The notes under the pieces: generated by a model
Databases searched by the model: none
What the model was told of the DNA's origin: nothing
What the model saw: only the letters and a program-made list of their open reading frames with translations
Position numbers and translations under genes: made by a program
Origin: Melitaea cinxia
Taxonomy: Eukaryota > Arthropoda > Insecta > Lepidoptera > Nymphalidae
Assembly (NCBI RefSeq): GCF_905220565.1
Contig: NC_059400.1
Span: 6,842,159 to 6,906,158 of the forward strand
Length of the DNA stretch: 64,000 nt
Direction: 5' to 3'
Shown here: piece by piece, positions 8,638-20,600 of the stretch
Numbering within the stretch: position 1 is the first letter of the stretch
How the letters are laid out: every line of letters starts with the position of its first letter

Positions 8638-11600
8638 ATGGTTCGACCCCTAAGAGACGGAGATGACCTCCCCGGCTTTGAAGCGCCTGTAGAAGATAAT
8701 TCGGAAATTAATACTCTGTCAACTAAAAAACAAAAAAAGAATTCTGGAGGTTTTCAGTCAATGGGACTAAGTTTTCCTATTCTTAAAGGCATTACTAAAA
8801 GAGGTTACAAGCAACCGACACCCATACAGCGTAAGGTCAGTGGACGGTTTTATTATTATAACCTATAAATGAAATATTTTTACCAATATGTTTTAGTAAG
8901 ATTTTCTTTTTATATTACTTCACTCATAGATCAACAAAAAATTCACATAACTTGTAGATTAATACTTGTGTTGTTTTGTTTAATTAGAGATTTTTAATTT
9001 AGCATAATTCTTTTAAGACAATCCCTATAGCGCTGGATGACAAAGATGTGGTGGCTATGGCACGCACTGGATCAGGCAAAACTGCTTGTTTTGTACTTCC
9101 AATTCTCGAAAAACTTCTGTCGCCAGTAAATAAACCTCTGCCCGGAAAGAATTTCAGAGCGCTTATTCTATCTCCTACAAGAGAGTTAGCCTTACAGGTA
9201 TTTTTTTTTCTCTATAAAAAAATAATTAAAGTACTAATATAAATTGTCTTAAAAGTACATTACCTATCACAGTAATTAAAAAATTAGATATGTATAAAAC
9301 TATAATTTATGTTATTCATAAAATAATTTTCGAAAATCATTACTTACTCCTGATGGATGCTTACTTCACTTTAATTACTGTAATATAATGTTTCAATCAT
9401 TTTAACATACTTTGTATAACCTGAATAATACTTTTTACTTGTAGAGAAAAACATCTTTCTAATATTAGTTAACTATCTTCATATGAATCATTTAAAATTT
9501 AAATTGCAGACACTAAGATTTACACGTGAATTAGGAAAATTCACTGGACTAACTTCAGCAGCGATTCTCGGTGGTGAATCTATAGAACAGCAATTTGGAG
9601 TTATGTCAGGAACTTCTCCAGACATTGTTGTTGCCACACCTGGCCGTTTCCTTCACATATGTATAGAGATGAACCTCAAGCTAGATAATATAAGTAAGTA
9701 GGAAAGAGTTTCGCAATACTGAAGACATGATTTTTTTTAATAATTTAATGTTTCTAAAATTTAGATTGATTTAAATACTGTAAGCAAAATTATTTATTTT
9801 CATTGTCTATAAATTAAATTTTTAAAATAATTATTGTGATTGATTACTTTGTTGCAGAAATTGTAGTATTTGATGAAGCTGACAGATTATTTGAACTTGG
9901 GTTTGGAGAGCAATTACAAGAAATAGTAGCTCGTCTACCATCAAACCGACAAACACTTTTATTTTCTGCAACACTACCTAAGATGTTAGTAGAGTTTGCC
10001 CGTGCAGGTCTTAGCAATCCTGTCCTGATACGCCTAGACGTTGACTGGAAGTTACCTTCAACGTTATGGCTTGGTTGGATATATGTCAGATCAGAACTGA
10101 AAACAGCAGCATTATTATTCTTGTTAGACAGAGTATTGACTCCTACCACTCCTCAGGCAGTAGTTTTTGCTGCTACCAAACATCACGTGGAATACTTGCA
10201 TTTGGTAAGTAATAATCATCATTTTATTGATTCTTCTGACCATCTATCTTTTACACCATTAGAAGAAGAATGACAGGTAGACAGTTGCAGTTTTCTAGAT
10301 ATATGCATTATATTGTGGGCAATGGCAGCTATTCAACATAAGATGGTATTGTCTATTACTTTGCTCTTTTTTTTTAAATATTTTTTAACCCTTCGAGCGC
10401 CACGCCTCAAATCCAATACCGTGCCCTGTACGCCAAGGCATAAAGTAAACAAAAATACTTACAAAGAAAATAGTGTTGCCAAGAGTGGTTATCGAGTACC
10501 ACACAGTGACTTGTTTTTGTTAGTTTTTATGCAATAAATGACTAGTTATATAATCTAGGATGGTTTATTCTTTTGATATTTTTTTGTGTTATCTTGCACT
10601 CGTTATATAAACTTTCAATGACATAAATCAAAAACAAACCTTACAAAAAAAATCGTAGTAAAGCACAACACTATTCTCTATATGGTCATGATGTCACAGT
10701 CACGACTGGACGACTACGGCGCAGCTGACCTACGCTTTTGAAACTTTCTTAGAGACGTGCTGTGCCGCACGCTGTATATCGATTTCGAATCGAATAGATA
10801 TGTAAATGAAAGGTAATTTTAAAAAATTTAACCGAATTTTAATTTTTAATTCTATATATTAGATAATTAATAACTAAAAATGCCTACTATTTAATTAGGG
10901 GTCGGTGCCAGCCTGAATATTTAATATATTCGTGTAAATATTTCTTTTAAACTAAGGCCGACCACACCGATTAAATTGTCACTTTATCGGACCAACTACT
11001 GAAGTTCATTTTTATTCGCAGCTGTGTAAACTTGGCACCCGACTTTGGAAAAAAATTTTTTTTTTTGGATTCATTTAATAGATATTGGTTAGTTAGGAAA
11101 TTTTTTTCGGCACCAATAAATATTGCATCCCCCCACATTATAAAAAAAAATCTTTGATTCTTATAGAGGAACGTTAGTAGATGATTGTAGTGCATTTTGT
11201 TTTGTTTGTAGTAAGTTAGAAAAAAAATAATTAAAAATATAAAAATAATAAATTGAGAACAATTCGCGTCATGAATTTTACCTCTATAAAATCAATTTGA
11301 AAGCCTAAATATTTACAATTACAGGTAAATTTAATTTGCGTAGCGATCTGTAGTCATAGTTTTTTTTTTTTAGTTTGTAATTTAATTAATGTGACATACT
11401 CATATTATATAAAAGTATCAGATGCAGTGGAAGTAAGAAAAACCTGCTTGTTTTATATACTCAAATGTTGCTGGGATTATTTTGAGAAATATTGAATTAA
11501 AATACTAGAAATATTTTTTAAATGATTTTATTCAATATTTTTGTGATCCGGGTTTTTTGTCGCCTATAGACGTCGTTTGCGCACAGGGTTTTCAAGTACT

Positions 11601-14600
11601 TTTCAAGTATAGTTGACTTAGGCGTTCAAAGGATTAATGGTCAGCTCAAACATAAATAATAATGACAAGTAACTTTAAAAATTAAACTAAGTTAAAGTTT
11701 TATGAAAAGTTTAATATTAAAGTCGATTTGATTGCTTTCTTTATAATTTTTGTTCTATTTTCTTCCAGATACTACAACAAGCAGGAATCACATCGACATA
11801 TGCTTATTCTGGACTGGATCCGTCGGCCCGAAAGATTGCTCTTGGAAAGTTTATGAATAAGAAATGTGCCGTACTTCTAGTAACAGACGTTGCTGCCAGA
11901 GGACTGGATTTACCTTCTTTAGATACTGTCATCAATTATAATTTCCCCGCCAAACCCAAACTGTTCGTACACAGAGTTGGTGAGTTGACTTTAAAACCCT
12001 TAAGCCTAGCCAAGGAAAGATTTCTCTTCAGATTATAATGTAGACTTTCTATTACATTATTATTTTACAGTATTTTTAGATGGTCTTATTCATGAAGTCT
12101 TACAGCAACTGTTAATTGTCAACAACCATAGCAATACATTTCAGGTATTGCAATAAACAAGTCAACTTTTGTTATTGCTACTCGCTTCAGCTTGTAATAT
12201 ACCATTGCTGAGGCCTCTTTCCTTATGTAGGCGATGGATAAGAGCTTAATCCAATGCGGGTTGGCGGATATATTCCCTGCTACGAGTAACGATCGCTATC
12301 AGATGTACATCATAACAACCGGGACCGACGGCTTGTTCTCCGAGGCACGGTGGGGAGACCCACAATGACTGCACAAACACCCAGACCACGGCAAACACCT
12401 GTATGGCCAATACAAATCTGTTTCCATCCGCCAGCGCAACAGATACAATCCATGGCTGTAACTGTTGCGCCAACGCGTTGTCTATCAAGTGTACAAGATA
12501 ACAACCGGGATCGACAGCTTAACGTACTCTCCGAGGCACGGTGGGGAGACTCACAGAGACTAACAACCAGACCGGAAATAGATATTTGTACAAACATAAA
12601 TATCCACTCCGAGCGGGAATCGAACCCGCCGACCGTCGGTATCTAGGCGCCTTCGACTCGGCACACGCACCAATACACCAGAGCGGTCGTCGGTTTGTTA
12701 TTGTTACTGGTAGCTGTTAATAAATAGATATAAAAAGTTGATGATCATCTAAAGTTGCTATTTTTCTGCAACGCTGTGATGATCATGTCATCTTAGTGTC
12801 AGAGTCATGATCCTCACTAATAGTCATTTGCTCAAGGGCGCAGTGCGAGAGCTGGTCGTGCGGGGCGAGCTCTTTCCCTGGTATCAGCTGAAGACGTGGC
12901 TCACTTGCTGGACTTGCATCTATTCCTGGGTGCGAAGCTGATCATGCCTGACGAGGTTTGTACACGAATATACTACCGTGTACCGATACAAAGGTAGTAA
13001 AGTATAAAAACTGGAATTAGAGGAAATTCGGCTCAATGTTTTGGATTTCTTTTGAACTATATAAATGATATTATAATGATAATATAGGCCTAATAGTATA
13101 TTTTACTACAATCATTAAAGAAACGCAATAGCGTCAAAATTTTATAAAAGCAGTAAATAAAGGTTACATAAAAACCTAAGCTTGGCAATATAGAATATAT
13201 TTTTAAGTATTCTAGTATTCATGGTTTTTAATGATTACACAGTGACGGGTGTATCCATACGAAAATCTACAAGATTTATTTTTATTACTTATTTATTTAA
13301 ATGATGGTTGTTAACGAAGACTACGATAAAAATTATCCAATAATGTTCATAAAATTGCTGCTCTAATTATAGGCAACACTGCATTCATACAAGTAACAAA
13401 ATTTAAAAATTAACACCAGCAAAAACAACAACGAAAATCAAATAACTAACGATAAACTAAAATAACTTAAAGTTAATCTTATATATAATAAATAAACAAG
13501 TAAAAATATAAAATAAAAAAGTGTATTAATATAAGTAAAATATGAGATATAGATCGACGGGCCCGAAGAACAAAATCGTATCTGCAAAATTACCAAATTA
13601 CAGTATGTAGCTTAGAAGTTCTGTTGAAATACAATCATTTACTATTTACGCAAATAAAGATGATGTTTGGAAAATTGTTGTAAAAGCTAATCAGGAACTT
13701 TGTTTATTTATTTCTACGTGTTTATAATGACTTTAACTTTTATTTTAGGCTAAAATTAATTCTTATAATATTATAGGGATTTGTTCTTCTGAACTACCCA
13801 GCAGTTATCTAAATATACGATTTTGTTTTAGGAAATTGAATAAAAAAATAGTAACCCATGTAAACATATGATGTTTTTCTCCGATAATTTAGTCGACAAT
13901 ATAATAGTATGTGCATATTTGTATTAAAGAAAACACGTTTATTTCAAATAATCAAAGCTTTAATAATATAAAAGTAACGTGGGATCTTCGTTACAAAAAA
14001 ACTGTTAAAAATTCTCTTATTATTACTAGATAAATCATCATAAAATATAAAAGAAAATAACTTTAACAAAAAATAAAACAATTACTCTTATATGTTGGTC
14101 CATTCAGGAGATTATTTTTTTAAAATCACAGTTTTAATTATACGGTCTTACTTATAAAAATCTCGCTAAGCAATACTTAGCCACCGCTTAGTTAAACCGC
14201 TCTTAAACTATAAATCCATGTTTAACTTTTGTTTACTTATAAACGTTGATTAGCTGTTACTTAGTTAAGAAATGAACAAAGAACGATACATAGATGGTTG
14301 ACACAGATTATACCTAAAATAATCGATTAAATAGAGAAATTGAATGAACGAAATTGTTAAAAGTTCTATTTTTTCCATATTATATCATCTATGACAATGT
14401 CCGAGTGTCGTGAATTTGACAGATAACGCTCATTTAGTAGGTATATTTTATAGCGGGAATTTCTATCTTAATAATTTTTTATCTTTCATTTTTAATAGTA
14501 GTACTTATTTAATTTTCAACATTTTCATTTAATTTATTAAAATTAAAAAAAATGAATGAGTTTTATTATAAACATGTTATTGAGTGTTAGTGTGATTATT

Positions 14601-17600
14601 GTATTCTAATTAAATTTTCATCTATACAAATAAATAAGATTAGAGTATCTGTTTGTAATATTAAAGTAATTGGAAAATTAAAAAAAAGACAGTTTTATTG
14701 TGATTATTGTATTCTAATTAAATTGTCATCTATACAACTAAATAAAACTGGTATGGCTGTTTGTAATATTAAAATAACCGCTTTTTTATTCATATGTATG
14801 CATACACGGTACATATACCAAAAAAACATTTTTTATAATTTTCTTCTCCTCAAAATCAGCTACTATCTATCTAGCTTAAATCAACTACGTCATTTTGGAA
14901 ATCACGAAGATCTTCCAATCCATCCATGGTTTAAGCACAAATAAGTATAATATTTTTTTCTAACAAACAAACGCAATTAAGTAGATCAGACGTCATAATA
15001 GAACAGCAACAGCTGATGTATGTGAAATCCGCCATCTTGCCGCTTAGCGAGAGTTAAACTATGTCTCGGCAGTGTTTAATTTTGACGGCTATATAAACAC
15101 TACTTAACGACTTCTTAACGCTAAATAGTGTTTATAAGTGAGGTTTTTGCTAATCCGTTGTTAAGCAATTGATTAAATATTAAGAAACGTTTATAAGTAA
15201 GACCGATAATTACTAGTTAAGTCCTAAACTTTCTACTTAGTTTTTATATTATATATTAGTTTTTTTAATCACAGCAAGTTAAAATTAAATCAGTCTCAAA
15301 CTTTCTATCATTATTACATAAATCAATATTATGGTTAAGATTCATCGTCATATTATATATCGTTTCTTTCATCATTGCAATCAGAATTATAATATGGTAA
15401 AGATTTAAAGAATACTGCATTGCATGAATTTATGACACCAGAATCACACATGCTCAGTAAATCTTTATATTTAGCTTTTGTTAGCTTGAGAGGTGACGAA
15501 TAAGCATACTCTAATACAGGTAAAATATTAGCTGAGTTTCTTGTATCGCTGCGAACAATTAAGCATTCATAAGTTTCTTGGTTTAAATCATACTTATAAT
15601 ACAATTTATTCGGTTCCAATTTATCAACGAAAACTTCCTTAATCTTAGTCCACAATATTTTCTGTTGTCTAAAATTCTTGTTCCACAATTTGTCATTTAC
15701 GTGAGCCTTAAAATTAAGAAAATTTTCTTGTGTCATATTTTTTACTACATACGGTTCTCCTTCTGTTTTTGCCCATCTTACAAGTAAACGCCATTCATCT
15801 GGAGTGTAAATAGTTTTTGAAGAAGAGGACCGCTCTATAAGGGCATGCACACTGTCTCCCTCGTTCTGTGTATGTCCCTTTTCAAGAAATCGATGTGTGA
15901 TTGATACCTTGTACTTTTTGGCTGCATACAAATATGAAAAAAAGACAAATCTATTCCGATTTTGACCAGCACAATTATCTGACCAGAAACGAAATTCTTC
16001 GGCTCCTTGTTCTACATGACGTTGAATATAATCTAGTAAACAGCTGCTAACTTCGTTAGCACCGCGTTTTGCTACTGTCTCGTCCCACATGTAGCAAACA
16101 GATTTTTTTTCGGCCATATTAAAAACAGTAAAATTAAGAACAGATAATTTTCTTTTATAGTAGAATATGCTTATTTGACCATGGGGACAATTTAAAATTT
16201 TTTGAAAGTCAAACACTGCAGCCACAACGGATCCTTGAGATTCTAATGCATCCTGTTTATCTCTTTGTTTTATGTTCCGGGCAGTTTTCTTTGCATTGAC
16301 GTGGTCCTCATAACTCTTTTTATCATCACTAGTTGGCTCTGGATTATTACGATAAATATGGCACACTTCGCACTGATCTTTCTTCGGGATGTGAAAGCCA
16401 AGATTATAGTTTTTATTTACAATTTCGCGATATTGACGCGTGGTTTTAGCCTTTGTTGTGTACACAGTTTCATCAAACCATTCATTATATAGTTTGTACA
16501 TTCGGCTTATACTGAGGCTGCCATCAAGATATAACTTACTTGAATCCTTGCGAATAAAATGCGATTCGACAGGAACAAAAGAATTTATGTGGTCACAAAC
16601 ACTTTTTATCATGTCATTATTAAGAACGGAATAATGGTGCTTATGTTTTCCCCGATAATCTTCCTCAATATTAGCGATGCCATCGTATTTTTGGAATGTT
16701 GTCTTTATTATATTTTCACTAACAGCAAGAGTTTGTAAAAACATTTTCTTACAAACATTGACAGTGGTTTTGTCTCTGCCAGGTAATTTGAGTGGTAAAA
16801 AGTATTTAAATGTATACTGACGATTATTTGGAGTGCTACGGTTTAAGCATCGCTTCTTTACTGTTTTATTTACATATTTTGCAACATAACTCCACTGTTT
16901 TTCTCTGCTTCCCAGCTTCCAGAATGTATTAAAGCATTCAAGTCTTTGTTCTTTTGTTATTTTATCCACACACTTATTCCTACAACTACAGGGCTTTCCC
17001 ATTATTTTTTTACTAACAAATTTACCTCGCTTTGATACATAGCTCTTTCCAAGATTTGTCAAACTCTTTCTTTTCACGTCAGACCAGTCTTGCTTATGTA
17101 CCAAGCGTTTCTTTGATCTTTGCTTTCGCGTCATTTCTGGTATTAAGTTAGATGCGCTAATGTTTACCGATCGAATTGAATCAACCCAACTAGTATGATC
17201 GGGACAAAAAGGGTCATTACATTTTATGTGTATATTCACGGGGGAAGGCATTGGAGTAGCTAAAACCATGTGTGACGATGATGGCGTAGAAATTCCAGGA
17301 TCTTCAAATTCTTCAATGTAAACAGCTGGTGAGTTATTGAAACTAGAGGTTACTTCTATATTTAATGGTGTAAGCACTTCTTCAGTATTTGAGGTTTGTA
17401 CTAAATGAGTAGGTGGTGAATCAAGATGCTCGCGGTTGGCCTGAAAAGTATCGGTGTTAACTTCGTGTTGATAGCCTAATACATCTGTGTGAACCTTTTC
17501 ATCAAAAACATCATGCCAAATTTCTGCCATATCGACGTCGATATTCTGAGCCGCTAGTGGCAAAGGAGACGTGTTGGTGTTACGTTGACCGGCAGATTCT

Positions 17601-20600
17601 GTCAAAATGAAAATAAAAATGGTTTTAATTTGTGCGGTATTATATTTAAAAACTATTGATTTACATGCTAGTTATATATTTTTTCTTAAAAGTGGTTAAA
17701 TTACATACTTTTGAGTAGAACATGCTCGCATGTTAAAACTTATACGACGAACAAAATCGTTTATTTAGATACAGCAACATTTTTTTGGTACAAATTCGAA
17801 AAACAAGATCGTATGTGCTTATGCGATGAATGATTTTGAACAGATTTTTGTCGAACAAAAACTTATGTGAAATTACTGCGGTAAAATTAAATACACCACA
17901 ATTAAGTATTTTAGTGTCTATAAAATATAGGTAAATGAAATATGTTGATTATTAAGGAACAATTAAATAGGTTATAGATTTCTGTAGAACAACATTGTAA
18001 ATTAACAAACGATCAAAAGATACACATTTTAGATAATTTTGTTAAATTACTTTCTAGACTAATAAAGTAACACCAGTAACAATTTTTTAATTACCACAAT
18101 GAAAAAAAAAATATCTATTACTTACCTTGTTTAGATATTTCTTCGTCCTCGTTACTACAAGTAGTTGGATCGTCACTAATTTTATCCAAAAGAAGGGCTA
18201 AATTTAATATTCTTCTCTTTCTAGACACGCCAGACATTGTTACAATCACTTATTACTCACGAAACCTGAAATTATGATATTAAACCGAATTCTCGAGGAA
18301 TTTTCGATGTCTTGCTAAAACATCTGACTTTGCCGAGTACAAACACGTAAATGACGATGGGTCGCGGCACGCGCGGTTTCGGAGTGTAAAGAACAAGCTC
18401 GTACATGTGAATACACGTTTGTTCGATGCAATACATTGTAGATAAGATGATGTTCGCTTGAGTATTTAGAAAAATAAAAGACCAATAAATAAAAAAAATA
18501 TATTGCCATGTAGCTTTTTGCATGTTTAATACGAATCAATAATAAAACAGATTTCATCTTATTTTTCCATAAGATTTTGTTCTTGGGACCCGTCGAGATA
18601 GAACCCAATATAGTTAAAAATATTATATTGTATACAATTACCTGCAGGTAAACTGATTGTACTGCTTATTTTTTATCACTGGTAATGCTGAAATAACATT
18701 TTAATTACCTAAAGTAACTAGTAGTAGTAAATTATAGCGCGTTTAATTTTTATGCCGATATTTAAAATGAATTTAAATTTATGTCTTAAAGCAAGTTTTA
18801 CGCCAAACATATAAATTCAAAAATAAGGTAATTTTCTTTTAAGGTAATTTTTGTAGTCTAACTTAGATTTAAGTCGAACGCTTTTGTGCCAAATTTATTA
18901 AAATGAGATATAATTATGTCAATTTGTTATGTTTGCTTATGATTATATATCATCGTTTCGTATTATATTATGCTATGTCAAGGTGACCGAGTGTGGGGAC
19001 GCGTGTCCGAGTGGAGTGTGGGGGAGCGTCCCCGCCAGCGCGCTGGAGCTACGACACCAGGACGTGCTTGCCTGGGAGAAGAACCACTCGGAGATCGTGA
19101 GCAATGAACATACTTCCTAATCGAGCATACGTTTTATTTGATCGATCTCGGTTTCCACTCGGTTATCTCGAAATTTCACCGTTTGTAAGCAAATCGAATC
19201 AATCGAATCAACGGTTTTTTAGAACTGTTTCTTAAGTTACCTCTTACTACTACTTACTTATGGCCAGTTTCAATACTCTATCTATCTCTAAATTTGCTTA
19301 CTAGAGATAGAATTTTGACGTTAACTCCATATAAATTGTGTCAAAAATCTATCGCTAGTAAGCAAATTTAGAGATAGATAGAGTATTGAAACTGGCCATT
19401 AATGTTACTTCGAAGTCTCTAAATTTTGTTTGAAAGGTAGCACGATTGCAGGCGTGCATAACGGTTTACGCTTACTACTAGGTTGAACGTACGCTTCTTT
19501 TTTATATAAAAAAAAAAATATGTGGTCGATTCAGCTTGTAACATCCTACTGCTGGGCATAGGCCTCTGTCTCTATGTAGGAGAAGGATCGAAGCTTAACA
19601 CGCCACGCTGCTCCACTGCGAGTTGGCGGATATATTCCCTACTATGAGTAAGGATCAGTTGTACTCGTATATGATGGCAATAGGCAGTTTAACGTCCACT
19701 TCGAGGCACGGTGGGGAGATCCTTGTGAGTCCTTGTGGACGGACAACCAGGTCGGAAAGAAATATGATAAGGAATCGAACCCGCAATACCACTACGCCAG
19801 AGCGATGTCTAAGAACCATTGATTCGTGTGATCAGTCGGTACGGTTAATCGTAGCCATAAATAGGGTGCGTGGAGCAGTAGAGTTGAAGGCGAGAGTGGT
19901 CGGGCAGGAGGAGGCGGCGCGCACGTGCTCGCGCGGCTGGCAGCAGTACGTGCGCTGGCGCGAGCCCGCGTCCGCGGAAGCCAACCGCAAGGCCAAGGCC
20001 GCGCCGGCCCCCGCGCGCGCGCACCCCTTCCTGGCGCACGCGCCCGACCGCGCCCCGGACCTCGCCGACCTCGTGCGCAACTACACGCCTAAAGGGGTGA
20101 GTGACGTCGTCTTCACTTCGGATCGACTTTTGTTGTATGTGTTCGTGCATATTTCAGGCCTTTGATTATATTCTGTTATATAGGTTTGAATACATAGACT
20201 GTCCACTGCACTATGGTGGATGGTAAAACTTGCACAAATTGCTTACACTATCTTTGACAAATCATAATAATGACGAAGCGTTAGCGCAACGATCACATCG
20301 TCGCCCTGGCAGATGAGTAAGATGGGGGAAAGTCTCTGAAAAATCTTGCTATTCTTGTAGTGAGGCAGTAGGTACTGCTAGGCACCTATTGGTAGGTTGC
20401 AAGGTACTGCTTGATGGGGGTTATTACTCACGTCGACATGATAGAGTAGGTACTTGAAGTCATACGTGAAACAGTAAGTCTTTCAGTAGCTAGAGCCCAA
20501 AAAGGATTGACCACAAATAAACGACAAATTAACTTTATAAAGGATGGCTCAACTGTCAACTCTAAAAGCAAGCCTTTCTCAATCATAGGTTCGGCACCTG

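Larger units (their letters stand above)
13551..18597 (-). mobile_element. ~5 kb DNA transposon with inverted ends and a two-exon transposase-like gene
   Basis: The left end reads ATCGACGGGCCCGAAGAAC then AAAATCGTAT (from 13552). The right end, on the other strand, reads CTCGACGGGTCCCAAGAAC then AAAATCTTAT (from about 18597), so about 27 of 30 positions match. ATAG stands immediately outside both ends (a possible 4-5 bp target duplication, ATAGA with one overlap base). The element holds one long minus-strand gene (15353-18237) whose start lies close to the right end, and a nested MITE (14143-15205). It sits wholly inside intron 6 of DDX54 and is antisense to it. Confidence 0.75.

Noticed and set aside
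12246..12646. Open frames over the tandem SINEs
   Set aside because: The sequence is a tRNA-derived repeat; the frames are incidental.
19832..20150. Open minus-strand frames of 82 and 101 codons
   Set aside because: They are shadows of GC-rich DDX54 exon 8 on the other strand.
19623..20165. 180-codon plus frame with ATG at 19623
   Set aside because: Its first half lies in a SINE; only 19884-20096 belongs to a gene (DDX54 exon 8).
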